Positions 27,932-37,738 of a stretch of DNA of 64,000 bases are shown here, one piece after another (the stretch's first letter is position 1; every line of letters starts with the position of its first letter). Below the pieces are notes generated by a model. That model worked only from the letters and a program-made list of their open reading frames with translations. It made no database searches and was not told the origin of the DNA. A program made the position numbers and the translations under genes. This DNA comes from Gammaproteobacteria bacterium (lineage in GTDB: Bacteria > Pseudomonadota > Gammaproteobacteria > Pseudomonadales > Azotimanducaceae), in NCBI GenBank assembly GCA_026706385.1, contig JAPOYV010000108.1, forward strand, positions 62,001-126,000, given 5' to 3'.

Positions 27932-30900
27932 GTGGTTGATCGCCCACAGAGGCAAGCCGGCTGCACGGCCTGCGTAGCCATCGCGCTTGCCACCGTTGCT
28001 GCCTCTGTGCTCGGGGCGGAGACGGGGGTGGTTGTCGACGTCCCGGACAACGTCGGGAGGCCGACCTTTGCCAGTCCGCATGCCAAACCGATCGTCGTGC
28101 ACGGCGACTTCGTCTACGCCGTCAACACGCCCGCGGACACCGTCGATGTGATCGACACCGACACCCGGACCGTGGTCAACCGCATCAACGTGGGCATCGA
28201 TCCCGTAGGCTTGGCCGTCCGCCCCGACGGCAAGGAACTCTGGGTCACCAACCACGTCTCCGACTCCGTGAGCGTCGTCGACACCGACACCGACAGCGAC
28301 TTCTTCCAACAGGTCATCGCCACCGTCAACGACTTCAGCACCGCAACCCTCGCGACCTATTTCGACGAGCCGGTCGGCGTCGCGTTCGCTGACGATGACA
28401 AGGCCTACGTGGCGTTGTCGACGTCGAACAGGATCGCGGTCATCGACGTACCGACACGCACCGTTAGCAACCACCTGCGCATCCCCGCACAAGATCCACG
28501 CGCCATTACGGTGCGCGACAACAAGCTCTACGTGATCGCCTTCGAGTCGAACAACCAAACGCAGCTTTCGGGTTGCGAGGCGGAGAGCATCGACGACGAC
28601 GTGTGCACCTTCGACGCAGTCGAGCACGTGTTCAGGAACAACAACGTGCTGTCTACGAACTACGACGCCGACATCGTCAGGAACACGGAGCTGCCGGACC
28701 GCGATCTCTTCATTTTCGACACGACCACGGACAATCGTCTGCGTATCGTGAACGGCGTCGGGACATTGCTCTACGGCCTTGCGGTGGACAGCGATGGCAG
28801 CGTATTCGTCGCCCAGACCGATGCCCGCAACGATGCCAACGGCAAGGCCGGCACCGCAGGTGACGGCATGGCGGAGATGGAAAACCGGGCGTTCCTGAAC
28901 CAGATCACGCAGGTGGACTGTCCCAACGCCTGCTCGAATCCCGAACGCCACGACCTCGAACCGCTGCCGCCTTCGCACCCTGCCGCCGGCATGGCACTCG
29001 CCACGCCGTTCGGTATCCAAGTAAGCGACGACGACGCGACGCTGGTGGTATCGGCCGCCGGATCGGACAAGCTGTTCACATTCGACATCGAATCCGGCGG
29101 CGTGCTCGGTCGGGTGGCCGTCGGCGCCGCGCCTCGCGGCGTGGCGCTGGTCCCGGACGAAGATGGCGCGCCCAAGTCCGCCTGGGTATTGAACGCAGTT
29201 GGCAACACGGTGTCGCTGGTCGATCTGACGAGCCTGGCAAGCCCGAGCGTCACCGCAACCGTCGACCTCGACGATCCGACGCACGCTACTGTCAAGGCTG
29301 GGCGGATCGCCTTCAACGACGCGGACGCGTCCACAACCGGCACGTTCTCCTGCGAGAGCTGTCACCCGGATGCCCACACCGACCAGTTGATCTGGGTCTT
29401 AAGGACACCGCCGTGCAGTGGCACCGAGGGCTGTATGGATCAGGTCCCGCCCCGGCTGACGATGCCCGTGCGCGGTGCGCGGGACACGCAACCGTACCAC
29501 TGGGACGGCATACCCGGCGACCCGTACGGTGGCATGAACACCGCCAACATCGGTCCGAACGTGGACTTGGATCCGAACTGTTCCCCCGACGACCCCGTCA
29601 GCTGTACGCGGCACCTCGTCGACGGCAGCCTCGCGACGACCATGTGCGAACTCGACGCGGACGACAACTGCGCCCATACCAACGACGAGGACAAGCCCGG
29701 CCTGCTCGACGCCGCGGAACGCGATGCGCTCGCGACATTCGTCCTGAGCGTGCCCTACCCGCCTGCCCCCAACCGTTCCTACGACAATGTGCTGACCAGC
29801 AGCGCCCGCCGCGGCCACTTCGACTTCAGTTTCGTGCAGGACTCCAGCGAACCGAATACGGGAACGCAGACCTGCGGCGACTGCCACAAGATGCCGTTCC
29901 TGGTCAGCACCAATACCCCGGGGAGCGGCATGGACGCCCCGACCTGGCGCGGCGCCTACGACCGCTGGATGCTGCTACCGCAGGGGCGTCTGAACATCAT
30001 CGACCTGATGCAGATCGTCAACATGCCCATGAACTTCCCGGAACGGGACATGTGGATACTGGCGGGCGCGTCTCCCGACATCTGGAACATGGTGCTGCAA
30101 ACCAGCACGGGCTTCCCAGGTGCGTTCGCAAGGCAGATCACGCTGAACGCCAGCACCGCGAACGACGACGGAACCATTCCCTTCCTGCGGGCGCTGGAGA
30201 ACGCCTCGCGCGATGGATCCGTCGTCCTGCAAGGAGAAGGCGTGCGCGTCGTCAGCGACACCGTGACGCGGCCCGTGGCGGTGGAGTTCGACTGGCCGCG
30301 CTACGGGAATCGAAGCGGCCGCGGCGCCTATTCGCGTGCACGTCTCCTGTCGCTTGCGAGTGCCGGCGACATGGTCATCACGCTGACCGCCAGGCTCGGT
30401 CCCAACGTGACGGTCGACCATCCCCAACCCGCGCTGTGGCCAGTTGGTCCCATCGAAGCACAGACGCAATCGGTGGAGCTCCCCAACCTGAGCGACGACC
30501 TCGAACTTCGAATCAACGCCCGCCATGTCCTCCCCGACCCCGTGGTTCTGGTCAACGGTCGCGGCGCCGCCGCGACCGTCACCTGCGAATCCGGGGACAT
30601 GCCGGCGTGCGACGACGAGATCCTGACCGTCACGCTCGAGCGGAGCCCCACTCCCGGCGGCCTGCACTTCCTGCAGCTTCAGAACGCGGGAGGCCTGATC
30701 AGCAACGACATGATGTTCTTCTCGGAGCAGACGGCGCTTCGGGCCCGGCCCGGCAACCTGATCGCCAGCGGGGGCACGTTCACGGTCGACCAGCACCGGT
30801 TCAGCAACTACCAGAGCGAGCACCGGCGCACCCTCCGCCACTGGAACTTCGTGCAGATCGCCACCGACGCCATCCGGGCCAGCGGCGGTGCGCTGCACAT

Positions 30901-31261
30901 CGACATGGCGAACGCCTCCGACGACTCCTGGCATGCCCAGATCAGCCACTCCGTGATGGTCATCGGAGGCCAGGAGTACACCCTGTGCTACCGCGCAAGG
31001 TCGACGGGCGAGCGAGTCATGACGGCGTACACCGACGCCAATCGGACCACCTACAGCAACACCAGCGGCGGACAGTTCAGCGTTGACCTGACGAGCTCCT
31101 GGCAGAACTTCGAACACACGTTCACGATCGCCGAGACCGACCTGCACGGGCGGGTCGCCTTCGACTTCGCGCAGAGTTCCCGCGACGTCTACATCGACAA
31201 CGTCGGCCTCTACGAAGGGGACAGTTGCGGCAACCCGGCGCCCCGAACGCCCCGGCTCTGA
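27932..31261 (+). CDS. Large exported beta-propeller protein with two heme c sites and a C-terminal sandwich domain
   Basis: 1109 residues from GTG 27932, with GGAAG eight bases upstream; a longer frame from 27866 lacks a sensible signal. An export signal (about 1-30) leads into YVTN-type propeller repeats: FVYAVNTPADTVDVIDTDT, ELWVTNHVSDSVSVVDTDT, and later SAWVLNAVGNTVSLVDL. A heme motif CESCH is at residue 474 and CGDCH at 648, with MauG/di-heme peroxidase-like surroundings. After an Ig-like stretch, the last ~150 residues resemble a carbohydrate-binding-type beta-sandwich (SHSVMVIGGQEYTLCYRARS...VYIDNVGLYEGD). It follows the decaheme/barrel pair and may be its extracellular or periplasmic partner. 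No characterised protein with this full layout comes to mind. Confidence 0.82.
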   Translation: MVDRPQRQAGCTACVAIALATVAASVLGAETGVVVDVPDNVGRPTFASPHAKPIVVHGDFVYAVNTPADTVDVIDTDTRTVVNRINVGIDPVGLAVRPDGKELWVTNHVSDSVSVVDTDTDSDFFQQVIATVNDFSTATLATYFDEPVGVAFADDDKAYVALSTSNRIAVIDVPTRTVSNHLRIPAQDPRAITVRDNKLYVIAFESNNQTQLSGCEAESIDDDVCTFDAVEHVFRNNNVLSTNYDADIVRNTELPDRDLFIFDTTTDNRLRIVNGVGTLLYGLAVDSDGSVFVAQTDARNDANGKAGTAGDGMAEMENRAFLNQITQVDCPNACSNPERHDLEPLPPSHPAAGMALATPFGIQVSDDDATLVVSAAGSDKLFTFDIESGGVLGRVAVGAAPRGVALVPDEDGAPKSAWVLNAVGNTVSLVDLTSLASPSVTATVDLDDPTHATVKAGRIAFNDADASTTGTFSCESCHPDAHTDQLIWVLRTPPCSGTEGCMDQVPPRLTMPVRGARDTQPYHWDGIPGDPYGGMNTANIGPNVDLDPNCSPDDPVSCTRHLVDGSLATTMCELDADDNCAHTNDEDKPGLLDAAERDALATFVLSVPYPPAPNRSYDNVLTSSARRGHFDFSFVQDSSEPNTGTQTCGDCHKMPFLVSTNTPGSGMDAPTWRGAYDRWMLLPQGRLNIIDLMQIVNMPMNFPERDMWILAGASPDIWNMVLQTSTGFPGAFARQITLNASTANDDGTIPFLRALENASRDGSVVLQGEGVRVVSDTVTRPVAVEFDWPRYGNRSGRGAYSRARLLSLASAGDMVITLTARLGPNVTVDHPQPALWPVGPIEAQTQSVELPNLSDDLELRINARHVLPDPVVLVNGRGAAATVTCESGDMPACDDEILTVTLERSPTPGGLHFLQLQNAGGLISNDMMFFSEQTALRARPGNLIASGGTFTVDQHRFSNYQSEHRRTLRHWNFVQIATDAIRASGGALHIDMANASDDSWHAQISHSVMVIGGQEYTLCYRARSTGERVMTAYTDANRTTYSNTSGGQFSVDLTSSWQNFEHTFTIAETDLHGRVAFDFAQSSRDVYIDNVGLYEGDSCGNPAPRTPRL

Positions 31262-31276
31262 GCCGAATGGCTTTTT
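31261..31276 (+). terminator. Weak intrinsic terminator after the propeller gene
   Basis: AGCC-GAAT-GGCT followed by five T residues starts at the stop codon. The stem is only four to five pairs, so it is weak. Confidence 0.4.
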
Positions 31277-31324
31277 CCGCGAGCGCCGGTTAGTCTGCCC
31301 GGCTTTTGCGGAGCAACGTGGGCC

Positions 31325-32107
31325 ATGTCCGTTCCAACCAGTCTTTTCGATCTCACCGGCAAGGTGGCGCTCCTGACCGGCGCGTCCAAGGGAATGGGCC
31401 TCGCCATGGCCGAGGGGCTTGCCGAGCACGGCGCCAAGGTGGTGGTGTCGAGCCGCAAGCTCGACCAGTGCGAGGCGGCCTGCGCCGAGATCAACGCCAC
31501 GTGCGGCGACGGGGCGGCAACGCCCATCGCCTGCAACATCGGCTACAAGGACCAGCTCGAGGCCCTGGTCGCCGAGACCCGTGACCGCCTCGGTTCCATC
31601 GACATCCTGGTTGCCAACGCGGGCATCAACCCGTTCTACGGCCCCATGTCGGAAATCCCGGACTCGGCCTTCGACAAGATCATGAACTCCAACGTGCGCT
31701 CGAACCACTGGCTGGCGCACATGGTGGCACCGGACATGGTGGCCAACGGTGGCGGCTCGATGATGATCACGTCTAGTACGGGCGCCTTCAACGGTTCGCT
31801 CACCCTCGGCACCTACAGCATTTCCAAGCTGGCCGACATCGCCCTCGTGCGCAACCTGGCGCTCGAATACGGCCCGCAAGGCGTGCGCGTCAACGCCATC
31901 TGTCCGGGTCTCATCAAGACCGACTTCGCGCGCGCCCTGTGGGACAACGACGACGCCAAGCGCAACGCCGAGACCCAAACACCGCTCCGGCGCCTCGGCG
32001 AGTCCGACGATCTCAAGGGAATCGCCGTGTTTCTCGCCGCGCCGGCGAGCGCCTACATCACCGGCCAGGCCATCGCGGTATGCGGCGGTACGCACATGTG
32101 GCGGTAG
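31325..32107 (+). CDS. Short-chain dehydrogenase/reductase
   Basis: 260 residues. A classical SDR: NAD(P) motif TGASKGMG near residue 19, NAG at VANAGINP, catalytic Ser in ITSSTG and the active pair Tyr-x-x-x-Lys in YSISK. The C-terminal segment GVRVNAICPGLIKTDFA is standard. Similar proteins reduce or oxidise steroid-like, sugar or acyl alcohols; the substrate cannot be told. The ATG at 31325 is the only good start. The next gene's start overlaps its stop. Confidence 0.92.
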   Translation: MSVPTSLFDLTGKVALLTGASKGMGLAMAEGLAEHGAKVVVSSRKLDQCEAACAEINATCGDGAATPIACNIGYKDQLEALVAETRDRLGSIDILVANAGINPFYGPMSEIPDSAFDKIMNSNVRSNHWLAHMVAPDMVANGGGSMMITSSTGAFNGSLTLGTYSISKLADIALVRNLALEYGPQGVRVNAICPGLIKTDFARALWDNDDAKRNAETQTPLRRLGESDDLKGIAVFLAAPASAYITGQAIAVCGGTHMWR

Positions 32108-34485
32108 GCGGGGAGCACCAGAAGCCCGCCCGCCGGGACAGAAGAGAACCCGTTCGCGGCTTCATCCTTCAGGCCAGCTACCGCATCCACGACGGTGCAC
32201 CCGTCGTGCACCTCTACGGCGTGCTCGAGGACGGCGGCACGTTTCTCGTGCGCGACCGTCGGCAAACGCCGAGTTTCCACATCCGGCGAAGCGATGCCGC
32301 CCTGGCGTGGACACTCGGTGCGACCCGGCAGATCGAGACGGCTCGCACGACCTTCGCGGGCGACCGGGTCCTGCGGGTGGACGTCGGCGTACCGCAGGAC
32401 GCGCCGCCGCTACGCGATCGGTTGCAGGGACACGGCGTGCCGACCTTCGAAGCGGACGTGCGCTTCGCCGTCCGCTACCTGATCGACCGCGGCATCCGCG
32501 GCGGCTGCGAGATCGTGGGTACTCCCACACCCGGCGCCGACGGCGGCATGATCGAGTACATCTTCGACGATCCGCTCCTGCGTCCGGCGGACGTCACGGT
32601 CCGTCCCTCCGTGCTGTCGTTCGACATCGAGACCGACCCGACGGCGCGGCGACTGCTCGCCATTGCCTTGTACGGACAGGGCGTCGACGAGGTGCTCATC
32701 GTCGATGAGGACGGCCGCGACATGCCCGAACGGGCGCACGCCTATCCCACGGAACGCGAAGCCCTGGCCGCATTCGTCGACCGCGTCCACGCGCTCGACC
32801 CCGACGTGCTGACAGGGTGGAACGTGATCGACTTCGACCTCAACGTCCTGTCCCGGATCGCCCGGCGCACGCGAACGCCGCTCCACCTCGGCCGCGACGC
32901 CGGGACCGTCCGTGTGCGCCCGGCCCGCGGCTATTTCGGCAGCGGGCAAGCCTCCATACCCGGCCGCCTCGTGCTCGACGGCATGGATCTCCTGCGCGGG
33001 GCGTTTCAACGGTTCGACGACTATTCCCTCAACGGCGTGGCCAGCGAGGTGCTCGGCGAAGGCAAGGTGGAACTCGATGCGGGCGGTGAGCGTGCGGGGG
33101 GCAATCGCGCAGAGGACATCCTGGCGCGCTACCGCGACGACCTTCCGACGTTCGCCGAGTACGCCCGAACCGACGCCCGCCTGGCACTCGAAATCGTCGA
33201 GAAACTCGACCTCGTCACCCTCGCCGTGGCGCGGAGCCGCTTGACGGGCATGACGCCGGACCGGGTGGCGGCGAGCATCGCGTCGTTCGACTTCCTCTAC
33301 CTGTCGGCACTGCGCGGGCGTCGAGTGGTCGCGCCGACGGTGCGCTCCAGCGACGCCGAGGTGTCGCGCCGCCAAGCCGGAGGCCACGTCTTCGAACCCG
33401 TCACCGGGATCCACGAGAACGTCTGGGTTTTCGACTTCAAGAGCCTCTATCCGAGCGTCATCCGCACATTCAACATCGACCCGCTGGGCTTCGTCGATGG
33501 GGCCGATGCCGACGACGACACGGTACGGCTCGCAGACGACGCGCGCTTCGCGCGCGCTCCCGCGATCCTGCCGGCGATCCTCGACGAGCTGTTTCCGCAG
33601 CGGGAAGCGGCCAAGCGCACCGGCGACGCCATCGCCTCGCAAGCCATCAAGATCCTGATGAATTCGTTCTACGGCGTACTCGGCACCCCGGCGTGCCGAT
33701 TCCACAACGTCGCGATCGCCAACGCCGTCACCGGGATGGGGCGCCACCTCCTGCAATGGTCGAAGCGCTGGTTCGAAGCGCGCGGCTTCGAGGTCCTCTA
33801 CGGCGACACCGACAGCGTCTTCGTGCGCTCCGGGTTTTCCGCCACCGAGGCGCGGACCGCGGGGCCCACGTTGGCCGAAGACCTCAACGCTGCCATCGCC
33901 GCGTACATCGACGGCGAGTGGCACGTCGAGAGTCGGCTCGAGATGGAGTTCGAGAAGCTCTACCTGCAGCTCTTCCTGCCGTCTGTCCGCCACGGCGGTG
34001 CGGGTGCAAGAAAGCGCTACGCGGGCCTGGTCGACGGCCAGGACGTGGTGGAGTTCACGGGCATGGAGGTCGTGCGCCGGGACTGGACGGACCTTGCCAA
34101 GGACGTGCAGCGGGAACTCTACGCACGGCTCTTCGCCGGGTCGACTGTCGAGGAGTACCTGGCGACCATTGCCACGAGGCTCCGCCGTGGCGAGCTCGAC
34201 GACAAGCTGGTCTACCGCAAGGGACTGCGCAAGCGGCCCGCGGACTACACCGCCAACACGCCGCCGCATGTGGCCGCCGCGCGCAAGTCGGCAAGCTCGG
34301 ACCGCGTCGTGTCCTACGTGATGACCGTCGCCGGCCCGGAACCGCTCGACGCCCTCGTCAACGAACCGGACCGCGAACACTACCTGGACAAGCAGGTCCG
34401 ACCCGTGGCGGAGCCCGTGTTGGCGGCCTTGGGTCTCGATTTCGACCGGGCCGTGGGAGACGACCGGCAGTTGACCCTGTTCTGA
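32098..34485 (+). CDS. polB: DNA polymerase II (family B)
   Basis: 795 residues from GTG 32098; ATG 32080 is the alternative. A family B polymerase used in damage tolerance and replication restart. The N-terminus RGFILQASYRIHDGAPVVHL matches E. coli Pol II. Exonuclease motif I is SFDIETD; polymerase motif A is DFKSLYPSVI, motif B is KILMNSFYGVLG and motif C is YGDTDSVFV. The C-terminal tip QLTLF is a beta-clamp-binding peptide. The gene overlaps the SDR stop by 10 bases, an unusual partnership. No LexA box was recognised upstream, where the promoter would lie inside the SDR gene. Confidence 0.94.
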   Translation: MAVGGEHQKPARRDRREPVRGFILQASYRIHDGAPVVHLYGVLEDGGTFLVRDRRQTPSFHIRRSDAALAWTLGATRQIETARTTFAGDRVLRVDVGVPQDAPPLRDRLQGHGVPTFEADVRFAVRYLIDRGIRGGCEIVGTPTPGADGGMIEYIFDDPLLRPADVTVRPSVLSFDIETDPTARRLLAIALYGQGVDEVLIVDEDGRDMPERAHAYPTEREALAAFVDRVHALDPDVLTGWNVIDFDLNVLSRIARRTRTPLHLGRDAGTVRVRPARGYFGSGQASIPGRLVLDGMDLLRGAFQRFDDYSLNGVASEVLGEGKVELDAGGERAGGNRAEDILARYRDDLPTFAEYARTDARLALEIVEKLDLVTLAVARSRLTGMTPDRVAASIASFDFLYLSALRGRRVVAPTVRSSDAEVSRRQAGGHVFEPVTGIHENVWVFDFKSLYPSVIRTFNIDPLGFVDGADADDDTVRLADDARFARAPAILPAILDELFPQREAAKRTGDAIASQAIKILMNSFYGVLGTPACRFHNVAIANAVTGMGRHLLQWSKRWFEARGFEVLYGDTDSVFVRSGFSATEARTAGPTLAEDLNAAIAAYIDGEWHVESRLEMEFEKLYLQLFLPSVRHGGAGARKRYAGLVDGQDVVEFTGMEVVRRDWTDLAKDVQRELYARLFAGSTVEEYLATIATRLRRGELDDKLVYRKGLRKRPADYTANTPPHVAAARKSASSDRVVSYVMTVAGPEPLDALVNEPDREHYLDKQVRPVAEPVLAALGLDFDRAVGDDRQLTLF

Positions 34486-34529
34486 CCGCTCTACGCGACT
34501 GTGCTAAGTTGCGGTCGCATGGACTTGCC

Positions 34530-35282
34530 ATGAGCAGCGCAACCGCACTGGACGCCTATTGGAGCTTCTTCGCGTCCTTCAACAGCCGTGACGCCGAGAC
34601 GTTCTCCGGGGCGCTCAACTACCCCCACGTCCGGGTGTCGTCGCGCGGCACGCCGGCCGTCGTGCCAACGCTGGCCGACCACGCGGCCACCGCGACCTGG
34701 GACCGTGTCCTGGCGATGGGGTGGGACCACACCAACGGCCACGAGCCCCGCGTCCTCCACGACTCGCCCGACCGCGCCCACATCGTCGGCGGTTGGACGC
34801 GCGTCGATGCCGATGACGGCAACGTGCTCATGAACCGGGTCACCTACATCGTCACGAAGACCGAACCCGGTTGGGGAATCCAGTGCCGGTTCGGCACGGA
34901 CGGTGGCACGGCCACGACCAGCGGCGAGAGCGACGAGCACCACGAGCGTGCCGTCGCCCTGGTGGCGGACTACGTCGACGGCTACAACGACCGCGACTGG
35001 GAACGGTGCGCGGCGCTGCTGACAACGCCCCACTTCAAGATCGACGTGGGCATGGTGCGTGAGTGGCATAGCCGCGAAGATCTCGCGTCCGCGTTCCGGG
35101 ACGGCCCGTGGCATTTCGTGACCGGTATCCGGGCCGAGGCCGTGCAGGGCGGCGCACGCAGCGTGACCGTGGCCTTGGACGGCGTGATCGACGGCGGCGA
35201 TCGCTCGCTCGCCTGTCTATTCTTCGTGGTCAACAAGGGAGAGGGCTGGGGCATCCAGGCCCGGTCGATTATCGAGACATGA
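34530..35282 (+). CDS. Protein with two NTF2/SnoaL-like domains
   Basis: 250 residues. Two similar halves are visible: ALDAYWSFFASFNSRDAETF in the first and LVADYVDGYNDRDWERCAAL in the second. Each starts with a helix and a polar N/D pair, then beta strands ending in GWGIQ (EPGWGIQCRF and GEGWGIQARS). This is the pattern of tandem cone-shaped SnoaL/NTF2-like domains, which include isomerases, hydrolases and ligand binders. Function unknown. The stop overlaps the ATG of the aldo/keto reductase, suggesting a shared pathway. Confidence 0.75.
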   Translation: MSSATALDAYWSFFASFNSRDAETFSGALNYPHVRVSSRGTPAVVPTLADHAATATWDRVLAMGWDHTNGHEPRVLHDSPDRAHIVGGWTRVDADDGNVLMNRVTYIVTKTEPGWGIQCRFGTDGGTATTSGESDEHHERAVALVADYVDGYNDRDWERCAALLTTPHFKIDVGMVREWHSREDLASAFRDGPWHFVTGIRAEAVQGGARSVTVALDGVIDGGDRSLACLFFVVNKGEGWGIQARSIIET

Positions 35283-36274
35283 TTGCGACACGTAACATCG
35301 GCTCTAAAGACATCGAAGTCACCGAACTCAGCTTCGGCGGCGCACCCTTGGGCGCCGTCGGAGACCGGATCAGCGTGGATGCCGCCGCCGCGATCGTCCA
35401 ACGGGCGCGCCAGGGCGGCATCCGCTACTTCGACACGGCGCCGCTGTACGGCCACGGCCTGAGCGAGAAGCGGCTCGGCGCGACCTTGCGCACCTTGCCG
35501 CGTGACGACTTCGTGCTTTCCACCAAGGTCGGCAGGCTGCTGGTGCCGGAATCCGAAGGCGAGCGCTACGCAGGAATGCGGGACGCGGAGCCCGTGGCTA
35601 TCCGCTACGACTACTCGTACGACGCCGTGCGACGCTCGCTCGAGTCGAGCCTCGAGCGGCTCGGCCTCGACCGCGTGGACATCCTGCTCTGCCACGACAT
35701 CGACGTGTGGACGCATGGCGACGCCCAGCCCGGCATCTTCGAGGCGGCCCGGAACGGCGCGCTGCCCGCCATGCGCGACCTGCGCGAAGAAGGCGTCGTC
35801 CGGGCGATCGGCCTCGGCGTCAACGAGTGGGCGGTGTGCAGTCGCGTGATGGACGAAATGGACGTCGACTGCTTTCTGCTCGCCGGGCGGTTCACCTTGC
35901 TGGAGCAAGAGCCCCTCGATGTTTTCCTGCCCAAATGCATCGAGCGCAACGTCTCGATCATCATCGGCGGGCCGTACAACTCCGGCATCCTCGCCACCGA
36001 CGACCGACGCCGGGCCACCTACGACTACAAGCCCGCTCCGGAGCACCTGTGGCAGAAGGCCCAGGCAATCCGGCGCATGTGCGAATCCCACGGCGTCGAT
36101 CCGCGTGCGGCGGCCTTGCAGTATCCGTTGCGGCATCCCGCAGTGGCGGCCGTCATTCCCGGCGTCTGGGCCGTCGAGGAGGTCGAAACCAATCTTGGGC
36201 TCTTCGGGGCCGAGATTCCGGACGCGCTCTGGCGCGATCTCGCGGCGGCGGACCTCGCCCGCGCGGTCGGCTGA
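35279..36274 (+). CDS. Aldo/keto reductase, D-threo-aldose/L-fucose dehydrogenase type
   Basis: 331 residues. The TIM-barrel AKR fold is marked by YFDTAPLYGHGLSEKRLG, holding the catalytic Asp and Tyr, the catalytic Lys in VLSTKVGRLL, and the His in LLCHDID. The sequence is closest in style to D-threo-aldose 1-dehydrogenase/pyridoxal dehydrogenase members, which oxidise sugars such as L-fucose or related aldehydes. ATG 35279 overlaps the previous stop (ATGA). The substrate is not determined. Confidence 0.88.
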   Translation: MIATRNIGSKDIEVTELSFGGAPLGAVGDRISVDAAAAIVQRARQGGIRYFDTAPLYGHGLSEKRLGATLRTLPRDDFVLSTKVGRLLVPESEGERYAGMRDAEPVAIRYDYSYDAVRRSLESSLERLGLDRVDILLCHDIDVWTHGDAQPGIFEAARNGALPAMRDLREEGVVRAIGLGVNEWAVCSRVMDEMDVDCFLLAGRFTLLEQEPLDVFLPKCIERNVSIIIGGPYNSGILATDDRRRATYDYKPAPEHLWQKAQAIRRMCESHGVDPRAAALQYPLRHPAVAAVIPGVWAVEEVETNLGLFGAEIPDALWRDLAAADLARAVG

Positions 36275-36278
36275 TCCG

Positions 36279-36764
36279 ATGCGCTCCGCACTTCTGCTGT
36301 TGATCGGCGCCCTCGTCGGTGCGGTGGGCGGTTTCGCGGTGGGAATCGGCGTATTCCCCTATCTCTTCCCGCCGCCCGAAGTCAACGAGCCACTCGTCGC
36401 CAGATCGAACAACGACGTGGTCGCCCGAGCGACTTTCATTCATGCCAACCCGGCGGACCCGATCCACTACGGTGAAGGCTCGGCGACGATCTACGCCGAC
36501 CTCGTGCGCCTGGAGCCGGACTTCAAGGTCGGGCCGGGACCGAAGTTCCACGTCTATCTCGTGCCGGACGCCGACGTCACGCCCGAGACCGAAGTGGAGG
36601 CGACGATGTTCGTCGATCTTGGACGCCTGAAGTCGTTCTCCGGCAGCCAGAACTACCCGATACCAGCCGGTCTCGACCCCAGGGCCTTCGGCAGCGTGGT
36701 GATCTGGTGCGAGCAGTTCAACGTGCTGATCTCGCCCGCAAGGATCATGGCCGAAGGGAACTGA
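36279..36764 (+). CDS. Membrane-anchored DM13-domain protein
   Basis: 161 residues. One N-terminal membrane helix (about residues 4-32) is followed by a DM13-type domain: GSATIYADLVRLEPDFKVGPGPKFHVYLVPDAD, then a strand and the conserved cysteine in VVIWCEQFNVLISPA. DM13 has been proposed to act in electron transfer or redox, based on its pairing with DOMON domains and its near-invariant Cys; the function is not established. It starts 4 bases after the aldo/keto reductase stop. Confidence 0.8.
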   Translation: MRSALLLLIGALVGAVGGFAVGIGVFPYLFPPPEVNEPLVARSNNDVVARATFIHANPADPIHYGEGSATIYADLVRLEPDFKVGPGPKFHVYLVPDADVTPETEVEATMFVDLGRLKSFSGSQNYPIPAGLDPRAFGSVVIWCEQFNVLISPARIMAEGN

Positions 36765-36773
36765 CGGCAGGCG

Positions 36774-37736
36774 TCAGGGCACGACCACGGCCTTGCCAAT
36801 CACCTCTCGGTTGACGATCAGCTTAAGCGCTTCCGCGGTCTGTTCGAGCGGTACGCGGTGCGAGATGTAGGGCGTGATCCGACCCGCGCCTAGCCAAGTC
36901 ATCAACGTGCGGTGGATGCGCGCGGCGCGAGCCGGGTCGCGTTGGCCGAGCGCACCGATGGTGAAGCCGATCGCCTCGGCGTCCTTGATGAGCAGGTGGT
37001 TGGTCTTCGCCAGCGCCGGCCGGCCGCCGGTGAAGCCGACGATCAGAATGCGGCCGAACGGCGCGACGCAGCGCATGGACTCGTCGAACACGTCGCCGCC
37101 CACGGGGTCGTAGATCACGTCGGCACCGCGCTGTTCCGTCGCCTCCTTGACCGCCTCGCGAAAGCCCTCGCGATAATCGATCAGGTGGTCGGCGCCGAGT
37201 TCTCGGGCGACGGCGAGTTTCGCGTCGCTGCCGGCGGTTGCGATCACGGTGGCGCCCATGAGTATGCCGACATCCACGGCAGCCAACCCCACACCGCCTC
37301 CGGCGCCGTGCACGAGCAGGGTCTCCCCCGCGCGGAGCCGGCCGCGTTCGAGCCCGTAGAGGGCGGTGGTGTAGTTGGATCGGAACGAGGCGGCGGCTTC
37401 GATGTCGACGCCGTCCGGGATACGCGTCGCCCGCGATGCGTCCATCACCGCGTGCTCCACGCATCCGGCGGAGACCAGCACCGCATCGCCGACGGCGAAA
37501 TCCTCGACGTCGGCACCGACCGCGGTGACGCGGCCCGCGGCCTCGCCGCCGACAACGAAAGGCAGCGGCGGTTTGACCTGGTAGCCGCCGCGCGTCATGA
37601 GGACGTCGGCGAAGGAGACGCCGCAGGCGCCGATGGCCACGCGAATCTGATCGTTGCCGGGGTCGCCCGGATCGTCGACGGTGCGGACCACCACCGCGTC
37701 CGGCCCGTCAAGGGTTTCGCAAAGTGCAGCTCTCAT
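36774..37736 (-). CDS. Zinc-independent quinone oxidoreductase (MDR family)
   Basis: 320 residues. An NADPH:quinone reductase-like member of the medium-chain dehydrogenase superfamily: PLPFVVGGEAAGRVTAVG, nucleotide motif VHGAGGGVGLAAV, and NREVIGKAVVVP at the end. Cys ligands for catalytic zinc are lacking. I chose ATG 37736 because GGAG lies five bases upstream; GTG 37742 would overlap the HAD gene stop. The end is 10 bases from the convergent DM13 gene. Confidence 0.9.
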   Translation of the reverse strand: MRAALCETLDGPDAVVVRTVDDPGDPGNDQIRVAIGACGVSFADVLMTRGGYQVKPPLPFVVGGEAAGRVTAVGADVEDFAVGDAVLVSAGCVEHAVMDASRATRIPDGVDIEAAASFRSNYTTALYGLERGRLRAGETLLVHGAGGGVGLAAVDVGILMGATVIATAGSDAKLAVARELGADHLIDYREGFREAVKEATEQRGADVIYDPVGGDVFDESMRCVAPFGRILIVGFTGGRPALAKTNHLLIKDAEAIGFTIGALGQRDPARAARIHRTLMTWLGAGRITPYISHRVPLEQTAEALKLIVNREVIGKAVVVP

Positions 37737-37738
37737 CG

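Noticed and set aside
27974..32095. Long antisense open frames opposite the propeller, polymerase and beta-oxidation genes
   Set aside because: They mirror the codon structure of GC-rich genes and show no motifs or signals.
34486..34529. Upstream extension of the NTF2-like gene into polB
   Set aside because: The frame is open in polB but has no domain-like sequence; ATG 34530 gives a complete first domain.
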